Source of the DNA: Comamonas antarctica
GTDB lineage: Bacteria; Pseudomonadota; Gammaproteobacteria; Burkholderiales; Burkholderiaceae_C
Reading direction: 5' to 3'
Assembly (NCBI RefSeq): GCF_013363755.1
Contig: NZ_CP054840.1
Location: 4,142,722-4,206,721, forward strand
Length of the DNA: 64,000 bases
Shown: one piece after another, positions 1-10,295 of the stretch
Numbering within the stretch: position 1 is the stretch's first letter
Layout of the letters: each line of letters begins with the position of its first letter
Notes under the pieces: model-generated
Seen by the model: the letters and a program-made list of their open reading frames with translations, nothing else
What the model was told of the DNA's origin: nothing
Database searches by the model: none
Translations under genes and position numbers: made by a program

Positions 1-57
1 GCTGCGGCCGCAGGGCGGCAGGAGTACTCGCGCGGGGCCGGGCGCCCGCCTTGCACA

Positions 58-1986
<1,929 letters not shown>

Positions 1987-2004
1987 GGACGATGGTAGCA
2001 AGCT

Positions 2005-2049
2005 TGAAACGAGATCGGTTTCAGTTTTGCAATCCGAGCCGTTTCAGTT
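2005..2049. promoter_or_regulatory. Likely enhancer site for the PrpR-like activator
   Basis: Perfect inverted repeat TGAAAC (2005-2010), 7-bp spacer, GTTTCA (2018-2023). The right arm with its flank, GTTTCAGTT, is repeated directly at 2041-2049, about two helical turns away. The dyad lies about 100 bp upstream of the predicted start of the sigma-54 promoter, the usual place for an activator of this class. Assignment to the divergent regulator is inference from position. Confidence 0.6.
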
Positions 2050-2094
2050 CCGTAGGATTCCAAGGAAATCAAGGGCTTGCAGCGAACGCACAGA

Positions 2095-2111
2095 CTGGCA
2101 CGGCGCTTGCG
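2095..2111 (+). promoter_or_regulatory. Sigma-54 (-24/-12) promoter of the Bug receptor operon
   Basis: CTGGCACGGCGCTTGCG matches the sigma-54 consensus YTGGCACGrNNNTTGCW at nearly every position. The invariant GG (2097-2098) and GC (2109-2110) are 10 bp apart. Transcription should start near 2122, about 28 nt before the start codon at 2150. Confidence 0.85.
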
Positions 2112-2149
2112 GGGGAGCCGGTGTCACCTTTCACAACGAGTACAAGATC

Positions 2150-3127
2150 ATGAGACGTAGAACCTTGATTCAGGTGGGGGCCTGGAGTGCGGCGCAGGGC
2201 CTGTGGAGCGTGGCCCGGGCGCAGGAGAGCTTTCCCAACAAGCCCATCACCATCATCGTGGCGTTCACCGCGGGCGGCAGCGCCGACCAGCGCGCGCGCC
2301 AGATCGGCAAGTTCATGAGCGCCGATCTGGGCCAGTCGGTGATCGTCGAGAACCGCCCCGGCGCGGGCGGCAACATCGGCACGCTGGCGATTGCGCGTTC
2401 CAAGCCCGACGGCTACACGCTGGGCATCGGCAACATGGCGCCGATGGCGGTGAATCCCTCGCTGTACAAGAAGTCCGGCTTCGACCCGCTCAAGGAGTTG
2501 AGCATGATTGCGCTGCTCGAGCGCGGCCCGCTGATGCTGGTGGTGAAGTCCGACTCGCCGCTGCGCTCGGTGGCCGACGTGATTGCCGCCACCAAGACCA
2601 AGCCCGGCGGCCTGTCGTTCGGCTCCAGCGGCCCGGGCGGCGCGCACCACCTGTCGGGCGAGCTGTTCAAGTCCATGACCGATACCGAGATGACCCACAT
2701 CCCCTACAAGGGCGGGGCGGCGGCGGTGGTCGATCTGATCGGCGGCCAGCTGGATTTCATGTTCGAGCCGATGTACTCGGCCGTGCCCTCGGTGCAGGCC
2801 GGCCGGATGCGCGCGCTGGCCATCACCAGCACCGGCCGCTCGCCGATGATGCCGGACGTGCCCACCATGGCCGAGTCCGGCGTGCCCGGGTTCGAGATGG
2901 AGAACTGGCAGGGACTGATCGGCCCGGCGGGGATTCCCGCCAATATCGTGCGCCAGATCAACGCCAGCGTGAACAAGGCGCTGGCCGACCCGTCGATCAA
3001 GGCGCAGATGCTGAGCCAGGGCAATGTGATCGGTGGCGGCACGCCCCAGCAGTTCGAGGCGCTGGTGCGCAGCGAAACCGCGAAGTGGGCGGAAGTCGTG
3101 CGGCACAACAAGATCGCCGTGCAATGA
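2150..3127 (+). CDS. Bug/TctC-family periplasmic solute-binding receptor
   Basis: Tripartite tricarboxylate-type receptor of 325 aa, the usual size. It starts MRRRTLIQVGAW with a signal peptide that should be cleaved after VARA, followed by the family opening FPNKPITIIVAFTAGGSAD; ENRPGAGGNIGT and IPYKGG are typical Bug motifs. These proteins capture carboxylates or other small organic molecules in the periplasm. No TctA/TctB membrane genes are nearby, so it is an orphan receptor. The ATG at 2150 is preferred over an in-frame start at 1985 because the latter lies upstream of the sigma-54 promoter. Its stop overlaps the next gene (ATGA), implying translational coupling. The ligand is unknown. 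Confidence 0.92.
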   Translation: MRRRTLIQVGAWSAAQGLWSVARAQESFPNKPITIIVAFTAGGSADQRARQIGKFMSADLGQSVIVENRPGAGGNIGTLAIARSKPDGYTLGIGNMAPMAVNPSLYKKSGFDPLKELSMIALLERGPLMLVVKSDSPLRSVADVIAATKTKPGGLSFGSSGPGGAHHLSGELFKSMTDTEMTHIPYKGGAAAVVDLIGGQLDFMFEPMYSAVPSVQAGRMRALAITSTGRSPMMPDVPTMAESGVPGFEMENWQGLIGPAGIPANIVRQINASVNKALADPSIKAQMLSQGNVIGGGTPQQFEALVRSETAKWAEVVRHNKIAVQ

Positions 3128-4161
3128 CCGCCACCCCCATGCCCCGCACCATGCGCGCCATCACCATCGACCGCTACGGCGGTCCCGAGGTGGCGCAACT
3201 GCGCAGCGATGTGCCCGTGCCCGCGCCTGCGCCGGGCGAGGTGCTGGTGCAGGTCGTCTGCGCGGGCGTGAACTTCATGGATGTCCACACGCGCCAGGGC
3301 AAGTACCGCGACTCGCGCACCTATCCGCCGCGCGCGCCCTGCACGCTGGGCATGGAGGGCGCGGGCGTGGTGCTGGCGCTGGGCGAAGGCGTGACGCATC
3401 TGGCCGTGGGCGACCGCGTGGCCTGGTGCATTGCGTGGGGCAGCTATGCGCAGTACGCCTGCGTGCCGGCCTGGCAGGCGGCGCGCATCCCCGAAGCCAT
3501 CGGCTTCGACCTGGCGGCCGCGGCGATGTTCCAGGGCTGCACCGCGCATTACCTGGTGCACGACGTCGCACGGCTGGCGCCGGGCCACAGCTGCCTGGTG
3601 CATGCGGGCTCGGGCAGCATCGGCCAGTTGCTGATCCAGACGGCCAAGCGGCTCGGCGCCACGGTGTTTGCCACCGCCAGCACGCCGCACAAACGCGCAG
3701 TGGCTGCGCAGCGCGGTGCCGATCGGACGCTGGCCTATGAGGGCTTTGCCGACGCGGTGCGCGCGGCCACGGGCGGACGCGGCGTCGACGTGGTGTTCGA
3801 TTCGCTGGGCAAGGCCACGCTGCGCGAAAGCCTGCGCGCGGCGCGCACGCGCGGGCTGATCGTCAACTACGGCAATGTCTCCGGCTCGGTGTCCGATCTC
3901 GATCCCATCGAACTGGGCGAGGCCGGCTCGCTGCTGCTGACCCGACCGCGCCTGGCCGACCACATGACCGATGCCGCCACCATCCAGCGCCGCGCCGATG
4001 CGGTGTTCTGGGCCATTGCCGCCGGCCATCTGTCGGTCGACCTGGCCGAGCCCTGCACGCTCGATGACGTGCAACGCGTGCACGCCCGGATCGAGGCGCG
4101 CGCGCAGGTGGGCAAGAGCGTGGTGTGGATCGATGCGCGCGACGCGCTGGCCAGGGCCTGA
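3124..4161 (+). CDS. Zeta-crystallin-like NADPH:quinone oxidoreductase (MDR family)
   Basis: Medium-chain dehydrogenase/reductase of 345 aa. The N-terminal GroES-like fold opens MRAITIDRYGGPEV and contains GVNFMDVHTRQG; the Rossmann domain has HAGSGSIGQLLIQTAKRLGA for NADPH binding, then DVVFDSLGK. No structural zinc cysteines are seen, as expected for quinone oxidoreductases, which reduce quinones or alpha,beta-unsaturated carbonyls. It overlaps the Bug receptor by 4 bp and is therefore part of the same sigma-54 operon; it may act on the imported compound, which is inference. Confidence 0.9.
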   Translation: MTATPMPRTMRAITIDRYGGPEVAQLRSDVPVPAPAPGEVLVQVVCAGVNFMDVHTRQGKYRDSRTYPPRAPCTLGMEGAGVVLALGEGVTHLAVGDRVAWCIAWGSYAQYACVPAWQAARIPEAIGFDLAAAAMFQGCTAHYLVHDVARLAPGHSCLVHAGSGSIGQLLIQTAKRLGATVFATASTPHKRAVAAQRGADRTLAYEGFADAVRAATGGRGVDVVFDSLGKATLRESLRAARTRGLIVNYGNVSGSVSDLDPIELGEAGSLLLTRPRLADHMTDAATIQRRADAVFWAIAAGHLSVDLAEPCTLDDVQRVHARIEARAQVGKSVVWIDARDALARA

Positions 4162-4212
4162 AGCACGCACGCTGTGCCGCGGGACGGTGGAACGGGTGGT
4201 TGAGGCGGGCAG

Positions 4213-4228
4213 CCTGTCTGCAGACAGG
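4213..4228. repeat. Perfect 16-bp palindrome
   Basis: CCTGTCTGCAGACAGG is fully self-complementary. It sits 51 bp after the oxidoreductase stop and 155 bp before the next start. There is no loop and no T-tract, so an intrinsic terminator is unlikely; a dimeric regulator site is more plausible. Nothing else is recognisable in 4162-4383. Confidence 0.45.
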
Positions 4229-4383
4229 GGCGATTGGACCTGCGTTAATATCCTTTGCCAACCACCGACGGGTGGCCTATCCACCAAGTCACCCGCAGCG
4301 TGGTGGCTTCATGAAGAACTCAATGGCACTGAGAAAATGCATTGAAAGGGCACTGACGTGCATGGGGTCCAGAAGGGCACGCC

Positions 4384-7300
4384 ATGGCGCCAGCTGACCA
4401 GGAGGAAAGCGGCGGCGCCAGCCAGGGCCTGGTGCCGCTGGTCGGCATCGGCGCGTCCGCGGGCGGCCTCGAAGCCATCAGCCAGCTGTTCGAAGCGCTG
4501 ACGCCCGATCTGGGTTTTGCCTACCTGATCGTCTCGCACATGGACCCGCGGCATGAGAGCCATCTTGCCGAGGTCCTGGCCAAGCGCACCACCGTGCCCA
4601 TGTGCACCGGCCATGAGCAGCTCATTGAATCCGACCATGCGTATGTGATTCCCCCGGATACCGTAATGACGGTGGTGGGCAACCGCATCAAGCTGTCGGC
4701 GCGCTCGCATTCCGGCAGCCGCCATCTGCCCGTCGATGCCTTGTTCGAGTCCCTCGCACAGCAGCGCCCGGGCAAGGCCGTCGGCATCGTGCTGTCGGGC
4801 ACCGGCAGCGACGGCGCCGAAGGGGTCAAGGAGATCAAGGAAGCGGCGGGGGTCACTCTGGCCCAGAATCCTGCCAGCGCGGCTTTTGACGGCATGCCGC
4901 AGTCCGCGATCCAGACCGGGTGCGTCGACCGCGTGCTGAATCCGCGTGACATGGCGGCGGAACTGGCCCGGATTGCGCGCCACCCGTACTTCGTCGACGA
5001 CCACGATGACCAGGCACTGGCCAGCGCGGCGCCGGAGACGGCGCTGGAAAAGATCTTCGAGCTGCTCAACAACGTCTATCAGGCGGATTTCACCCAGTAC
5101 AAGCCCAATACCCTGCAACGCCGGCTGCGCCGCCGCATGGCTTTGGTGGGCGAGACGAAGGTGTCCTCCTATCTCGAACTGCTGCAGGACAACCCGGTGG
5201 AACTGGCCGCGCTGTATGACGATTTCCTGATCCGCGTCACTTCGTTTTTCCGCGAGGAGGCGATCTACACCGCGTTGAAGCAGAACATCCTGCCGGTGCT
5301 GGTGCGCGACCGCAGCCATGCCAACCCGTTGCGCATCTGGGTGCCGGCCTGCGCCACCGGTGAAGAGGTCTATTCGCTGGCGATCTGCCTGCTGGAATTT
5401 CTCGGCGAACGCGCGCAGGACCTCACCATCCAGATCTTCGGCACCGACCTCAACGAGGGCGCCATCGAGCAGGCGCGTCAGGGGTCCTTCCCGGAAAGCA
5501 TTGCCGACCGGGTCTCCACGGCGCGGCTGCAGCGCTTTTTCGTGCACGAGAACCGCCGCTACCGCGTGGCCAAGCATGTGCGCGAGCTGTGCGTGTTCGC
5601 GCGCCAGAACGTCGCGCGCGATCCACCGTTCTCGCGCATGGACCTGATCAGCTGCTGCAACCTGCTGATCTATCTCGACCCCGGACTGCAGCGCCGGGTG
5701 CTGCGCCATTTCCACTATGCGCTCAAGCCCGACGGTTTCCTGATCCTCGGGCCGGCCGAGAACGCTGACGAGGAAAGCCAGTATTTCAAGCGCTCCGACA
5801 ATAACCAGCGCATGGTCTATCGCCGGGCGCTGCCGGCGCGCGGCTCGCTGGATGCGGTGCTGTTGGCGGATCCGGCCCGCAAGTCGGTGACGGCCAGCGA
5901 GATCGCTCAGCCGAGCTTTGTCGACAACAGCCAGGTCCAGCGCAAGGCCGACGGCATCCTGCTGTCACGCTTTGCGCCGGCCAGCATCCTGGTCGACGAC
6001 CGGCTCAATATCGTGCAGTTCCGCGGCCAGACCAGCCCCTATCTGGAGCACGCGAGCGGCACCGCCAGCCTAAACCTGCATCGCGTCGCGCATCCGGGCA
6101 TCCTGCTGCAGCTGGTACCCGCCATCAAGGAGGCGCAGCAATCGGGCGCGACCGTCTTCAAAAACGATCTGCGCATCGATACGCTGACCGGGCAGCGCGA
6201 AGGCACGCTCGAGGTCATACCGCTGCGCGAGCCGGCCACCAAGACCAGCTTCTGCCTGATCCTGTTCGACGCCAACAGCCGGGTGCCCAAGCCCGAAACG
6301 CGGCCCGAGATTCCGGTCTCCGAGAAGGATGCGCGCATTCGCCAGCTCGAAGAGGAGCTGGAGAGCATGCGCGATTACCTGCATGCCACCAACGAGGCCT
6401 ATGAGGCCGCGCTGGAAGAGTCGCGTTCCGCGCAGGAGGAACTGCAGTCGGCCAACGAGGAATTCCTGAGCGGCAACGAGGAACTGGTCACGGCGCGCGA
6501 GGAGCTTCAGGCCAGCAATGAGGAACTGAAGACCGCCAACGAGGAGATGCTGAGCCGCAGCCGCGAACTGCAGGTGATCAACACCGAGCTGCTGCGTGCG
6601 CGCAAGGAAGCCGAATTCCACGCCAGCTACGCCGAATCGCTGATCGATACGGTGGCCCATCCGCTGCTCGTGCTGGACCAGGCGCTGTGCATCCACCGCG
6701 CCAACCATGCGTTCTACGACACCTTTCTCACCAACCCGGGAATGACGCTGAACCGGCGGTTGTTCGATCTGGGCGACGGGCAGTGGAACATCCCCGAACT
6801 GCGGCTGCTGCTGGACCGGGTACTCACGGCCAGCAACCCGGTCAACAACTTCCGCGTCCACCACGATTTCCCGGACATAGGGATGCGTTCGATGCTGGTG
6901 CATGCGCGCAAGGTGCCCGCGATGGACAACCGCTCGGCGCGGCTGCTGCTGGCGTTCGAGGATGCGACCATGGCCGAGGACCGGCTGGTGGCGGCGCGCG
7001 TGGACGACCATCGCAAGGACGAGTTCATCGCGGTGCTGGCACACGAGCTGCGCAATCCGCTGGCGCCGATCCGCACTTCGGTCGAGGTGATGACGCTGAA
7101 GCTCAAGGACGAAGGCATGCGAGCCCCGCTGGAGATGATCGATCGCCAGGTCACCACCATGACGCGGCTGATCGACGACCTGATGGACATCTCGCGCATC
7201 ACGCGCGGGCAGCTGTCGCTGAGCCGCAAGCCCCTGTCCCTGGTCGAGCTGCTGAGGAATGTGGCAGTGGCCGTCACGCCCTTCATGGAGCAGCGCGGCC

Positions 7301-8109
7301 ACCAGCTGGTGACGGTCCTGCCCGAAGGCGAGGTCATCATCGAGGGTGACGCGACCCGCATGGAGCAGGTGTTTGGCAACCTGCTGAACAACGCCGGCAA
7401 ATACACCGACCGGGGTGGCCACGTGGAGCTGCGGCTGGCAGTGGAGGCAGGCGAAGCGGTGGTGACGGTGGTCGATGACGGCTCCGGCATCGCGCCGGAC
7501 ATCCTGCCGCACATCTTCGACCTGTTCCTGCAATCGGAGAGCACGCGTTCGCGCGCCGAAGGCGGCCTGGGCATAGGGCTGACGCTGGTCAAGCAGATCG
7601 TCGAGGGCCACGGGGGCAGCGTGACCGCTGCCAGCGCGGGCCCCCAGCGCGGCAGCAAATTCACCGTGCGCCTGCCGCTGATGCAACGCGTGCCGCTGGC
7701 GGAAATGGTGGAGGCAGGCCCTGTGGCCAACGCGGCGGTCAAGGCGCACCGGGTGCTGGTGGTGGACGACAACGTCGATGCCGCCAATGGCATTGCCGAA
7801 TTGCTGCGCATGTGGGGCCATGAAGTGGCGCTGGCCTATGAAGGCTACGCGGGGCTGGAGATGGCGCGCACCTTCCATCCTGACGTCGCACTGCTGGATA
7901 TCGGACTGCCGACGATGACTGGATACGAGCTGGCCAGAAAACTGCGCAAAGCCAGCGCCGGGGGCCTGTTCCTGATTGCCGTCACGGGCTATGGCCAGCC
8001 CCGCGATGTGAGCGCCGCCAAGGAAGCGGGGTTCGATCTGCATGTGGTCAAGCCCCTGGATGTGGGGCAACTCGAAAGCCTGCTGGCTTCGCTCGACCTG
8101 AAGCACTAG
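4384..8109 (+). CDS. CheB-CheR-PAS-histidine kinase-receiver fusion protein
   Basis: Hybrid sensor of 1241 aa. Residues about 15-200 are a CheB methylesterase domain with the Ser (GASAGG), His (SHMDPRHE) and Asp (GTGSDGAEG) of the catalytic triad. About 215-480 is a CheR methyltransferase domain (PNTLQRRLRRRM; WVPACATGEEVYSLA for SAM binding). A heptad-rich coiled coil of NEEL-type repeats (about 655-745) leads to a PAS-like region, then HisKA (phosphoacceptor His887 in AHELRNPLAP), HATPase (GGLGIGLTLVKQIV) and a receiver with phosphoacceptor Asp1172 (LLDIGLP). No membrane segments are visible. CheB-CheR-kinase fusions are known, but most couple to separate regulators; this one carries its own receiver and no output gene is adjacent. 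Promoter and ligand are unknown. Confidence 0.93.
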   Translation: MAPADQEESGGASQGLVPLVGIGASAGGLEAISQLFEALTPDLGFAYLIVSHMDPRHESHLAEVLAKRTTVPMCTGHEQLIESDHAYVIPPDTVMTVVGNRIKLSARSHSGSRHLPVDALFESLAQQRPGKAVGIVLSGTGSDGAEGVKEIKEAAGVTLAQNPASAAFDGMPQSAIQTGCVDRVLNPRDMAAELARIARHPYFVDDHDDQALASAAPETALEKIFELLNNVYQADFTQYKPNTLQRRLRRRMALVGETKVSSYLELLQDNPVELAALYDDFLIRVTSFFREEAIYTALKQNILPVLVRDRSHANPLRIWVPACATGEEVYSLAICLLEFLGERAQDLTIQIFGTDLNEGAIEQARQGSFPESIADRVSTARLQRFFVHENRRYRVAKHVRELCVFARQNVARDPPFSRMDLISCCNLLIYLDPGLQRRVLRHFHYALKPDGFLILGPAENADEESQYFKRSDNNQRMVYRRALPARGSLDAVLLADPARKSVTASEIAQPSFVDNSQVQRKADGILLSRFAPASILVDDRLNIVQFRGQTSPYLEHASGTASLNLHRVAHPGILLQLVPAIKEAQQSGATVFKNDLRIDTLTGQREGTLEVIPLREPATKTSFCLILFDANSRVPKPETRPEIPVSEKDARIRQLEEELESMRDYLHATNEAYEAALEESRSAQEELQSANEEFLSGNEELVTAREELQASNEELKTANEEMLSRSRELQVINTELLRARKEAEFHASYAESLIDTVAHPLLVLDQALCIHRANHAFYDTFLTNPGMTLNRRLFDLGDGQWNIPELRLLLDRVLTASNPVNNFRVHHDFPDIGMRSMLVHARKVPAMDNRSARLLLAFEDATMAEDRLVAARVDDHRKDEFIAVLAHELRNPLAPIRTSVEVMTLKLKDEGMRAPLEMIDRQVTTMTRLIDDLMDISRITRGQLSLSRKPLSLVELLRNVAVAVTPFMEQRGHQLVTVLPEGEVIIEGDATRMEQVFGNLLNNAGKYTDRGGHVELRLAVEAGEAVVTVVDDGSGIAPDILPHIFDLFLQSESTRSRAEGGLGIGLTLVKQIVEGHGGSVTAASAGPQRGSKFTVRLPLMQRVPLAEMVEAGPVANAAVKAHRVLVVDDNVDAANGIAELLRMWGHEVALAYEGYAGLEMARTFHPDVALLDIGLPTMTGYELARKLRKASAGGLFLIAVTGYGQPRDVSAAKEAGFDLHVVKPLDVGQLESLLASLDLKH

Positions 8110-8140
8110 CCCGGGTCCAGGCGCGTCCTGAAGCGCCACC

Positions 8141-8172
8141 GCAAAACGCCGGCTCGCATGCCGGCGTTTTGC
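8141..8172. terminator. Strong hairpin after the hybrid kinase
   Basis: A 13-bp perfect stem (GCAAAACGCCGGC / GCCGGCGTTTTGC) with a 6-nt loop (8154-8159) starts 32 bp after the kinase stop. The A/T-rich outer ends give a T-rich tail on either strand. It should stop kinase transcripts before the ABC operon. Confidence 0.8.
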
Positions 8173-8305
8173 CTTTGTGCCCCACCGCACGCAATGCCTG
8201 GCCGGTGTTTGCCTCATCTGCGTGCAGGCTGATCGCAAATGGTGCGCGCTCCTCCTGCGCTGTGTTCGCCAGAGGCAAAGGTGTGGAAAAAAGCCGCTGG
8301 AAATG

Positions 8306-8323
8306 CTGGCACGCAGCTTGCTT
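8306..8323 (+). promoter_or_regulatory. Sigma-54 promoter of the ABC importer operon
   Basis: CTGGCACGCAGCTTGCTT is an essentially perfect -24/-12 element, with GG at 8308-8309 and GC at 8320-8321, 10 bp apart. The start of transcription should be near 8333, 75 nt before the substrate-binding protein gene. Sigma-54 control fits a nitrogen-limitation response. I could not recognise a convincing NtrC site in 8173-8300. Confidence 0.85.
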
Positions 8324-8339
8324 GAGAAGCTTCGACTGC

Positions 8340-8351
8340 CTTGTGTACAAG
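8340..8351. promoter_or_regulatory. Putative GntR/FCD operator, copy 1
   Basis: CTTGTGTACAAG has perfect 5-bp arms around GT and lies just downstream of the predicted transcription start. The same motif, CTTGTATACATG, lies at the same relative place in front of atzF (14532-14543, read on the minus strand). TGTATACA-like dyads are typical for FCD-class GntR regulators, and one is encoded at 12004-12681. A repressor bound here would block transcription. Confidence 0.65.
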
Positions 8352-8407
8352 CGAGTATTCAAGCGCAGCGCGATTTTCGCCAAGGCCCAACCCAGGAAGG
8401 AACTGCC

Positions 8408-9349
8408 ATGTTTTCGCGTCGTCTCTTGCTTGCTTCTCTGACTTCTTCCGCGCTGGCGGCAACCCTGGTGGCGCCGGTGCAGGCCGCCGACAAGGTCATC
8501 AAGGTCGGCACGCTGAAGCTGATCCATGGCATCACGCCGTACTTCTATGACAAGTTCACGCCCGCGGGCTACAAGATCGAAGTGGTGACCTTCGAGACCC
8601 CGACCGACGGCAAGAACGCGGTGGTCACCAAGTCGGTGGACTTCGGCACCTATGGCCTGGCGGCAGCGACGCTGGGCGCGGCCGCGGGCGAGCCGGTGGT
8701 GATCATTGCGCCGCAGTGCAATGGCGGCATCGCCATCGTCGTCAACAAGAGCGCCGGCATCGCCAATTTCAAGGGCCTGAAGGACAAGCGCGTGGGCATC
8801 CTGCCGGGCTCGACGCAGGAGGCCGTGTTCCTCGACCGCCTCAAGGCCGAAGGCATGACCATCAAGGACGTGAAGTCGGTGCGCGTGTCGTTCAGCGAGA
8901 TGGCCGGCGCGCTCGAGCGCGGCGATATCGACGCGTACGTGGGCGCCGAGCCCGGCCCGTCGATCAGCGTCGTGAAGGGCGTGGGCAAGGTGCTCGAGTA
9001 CCCGTACAGCACGCCCACGGGCGCGGTGAACATGGTCATGACCACGCATGCCGATACCGTCAAGGACCAGGCCGAACTGGCCAAGGTCTTCCTGGAAATC
9101 CACCGCAAGGCCTCCGAATACGCGATGGCCAACCGTCCGGCGCTGATCGAGATGGCGGGCGCCAAGCTGGGCCTGCCGGCCGACGTTGCCAACCTGGCCG
9201 CGGACAACGTCAAGCTGACCTGGAAGATCGATGACGACTGGATCCAGCGCAGCAAGTACTACGGCTCGCTGATGCTCGAGCGCAAGCAGATCCGCAAGCT
9301 GCCCGACTACAGCCGCTTCATCGTGACGGGCCTCAACCCCCAGTCCTGA
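8408..9349 (+). CDS. ABC transporter substrate-binding protein (nitrate/sulfonate/taurine type)
   Basis: Periplasmic binding protein of 313 aa in the SsuA/TauA-like superfamily. A cleavable signal peptide (MFSRRLLLASLTSSALAATL, likely cut after VQAA) follows the strong ribosome site AGGAAGGA. The mature part has KVIKVGTLKLIHG and the phrase DKRVGILPGSTQEAVFL typical of this superfamily. First gene of a four-gene operon with permease, ATPase and hydrolase. Given the facing allophanate hydrolase and the sigma-54 promoter, a nitrogenous substrate is more likely than a sulfonate; this is inference. Confidence 0.9.
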   Translation: MFSRRLLLASLTSSALAATLVAPVQAADKVIKVGTLKLIHGITPYFYDKFTPAGYKIEVVTFETPTDGKNAVVTKSVDFGTYGLAAATLGAAAGEPVVIIAPQCNGGIAIVVNKSAGIANFKGLKDKRVGILPGSTQEAVFLDRLKAEGMTIKDVKSVRVSFSEMAGALERGDIDAYVGAEPGPSISVVKGVGKVLEYPYSTPTGAVNMVMTTHADTVKDQAELAKVFLEIHRKASEYAMANRPALIEMAGAKLGLPADVANLAADNVKLTWKIDDDWIQRSKYYGSLMLERKQIRKLPDYSRFIVTGLNPQS

Positions 9350-9392
9350 TTGCCGCTGTCCCGCCCTGCCGCCTGTCCTGGAAAGATCCGCC

Positions 9393-10295
9393 ATGTCCAC
9401 ATCCACCTTAGATACCAGCGCGCGCGCGGTGGCCGCGCCCGCAAGGCCCGCGGCGCCGGCGCCCAAACTGCCGGCCGCGGAGTTCGCGATGCCCGCACAG
9501 CCCGGCGCTTTGCAGCGCTGGCTGTCCCGCTGGGTGGTGCCGGCGCTGCTGCCGCTGGCGCTGCTGGTGGCCTGGGACCTGGCGGTGCGCTGGTCGGGGA
9601 CCATGCTCGTGCCGTCGCCCAAGGAAGTCGCGATCACGCTCTGGGACTTCGCGTTTGGCGGCATCTACGACGATGCTTTCAGCGAGACCCTGGCCACGCA
9701 CTGGCTGCAGTCGATGGCGCGTGTCTACGGCGCGTTTGCGCTGGCCGCGGCGGCGGGCATTCCGCTGGGGATGGTGATCGGCAAGAACGCGGCCATCCGC
9801 CGCGTGGTGGACCCGACGCTGCAGATGCTGCGCCCAGTGCCCGTCACCGCCTGGCTGCCGCTGTCGATGATCTTCTTCGGCGTCGGCCCGAATGCCGCGA
9901 TCTTCCTGGTGTTCCTGGGCGCGTTCTTTCCCATCGTCATCAACACCGCGTTTGGCGTGAAGTCGGTGGAAGTGCGGCTGTTCGAAGCCGCGGCCATGCT
10001 GGGCTGCTCGGGCACCTCGATGTTCCGCCAGGTGGTGCTGCCCGCGGCGCTGCCGTCGATCTTCAACGGCCTGCGCCTGGGCCACGGCATTGCCTGGTTC
10101 CTAATCGTCGTCGGCGAGATGACCGGCGTGCCCGAAGGCCTGGGCGCGGCCATCATGGATGGCCGCATGCTGTCGCGCACCGATATCGTGATCTCGGGCA
10201 TGGTCGTGATCGGCTTCACCGGCTTCGTCACCGACCGCCTGCTAATCGCCCTCAACAACCGCCTGCTCAAGTGGAGCCCGCAACACAATGTCTGA
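9393..10295 (+). CDS. ABC transporter permease (SsuC/TauC type)
   Basis: Inner-membrane permease of 300 aa with about six membrane segments. The cytoplasmic EAA loop, which contacts the ATPase, is EAAAMLGCSGTSMFRQVVLPAA. The first 60 residues are Ala/Pro-rich and cytoplasmic. The gene's end overlaps the ATPase start by 8 bp. Together with the upstream binding protein and the downstream ATPase it makes a complete importer. Confidence 0.92.
   Translation: MSTSTLDTSARAVAAPARPAAPAPKLPAAEFAMPAQPGALQRWLSRWVVPALLPLALLVAWDLAVRWSGTMLVPSPKEVAITLWDFAFGGIYDDAFSETLATHWLQSMARVYGAFALAAAAGIPLGMVIGKNAAIRRVVDPTLQMLRPVPVTAWLPLSMIFFGVGPNAAIFLVFLGAFFPIVINTAFGVKSVEVRLFEAAAMLGCSGTSMFRQVVLPAALPSIFNGLRLGHGIAWFLIVVGEMTGVPEGLGAAIMDGRMLSRTDIVISGMVVIGFTGFVTDRLLIALNNRLLKWSPQHNV

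Noticed and set aside
2203..4161. 652-residue open frame running through the Bug gene into the oxidoreductase
   Set aside because: The first part is an off-frame reading of the Bug gene; only the part from 3124 has family motifs, and the ATGA overlap gives a natural start.
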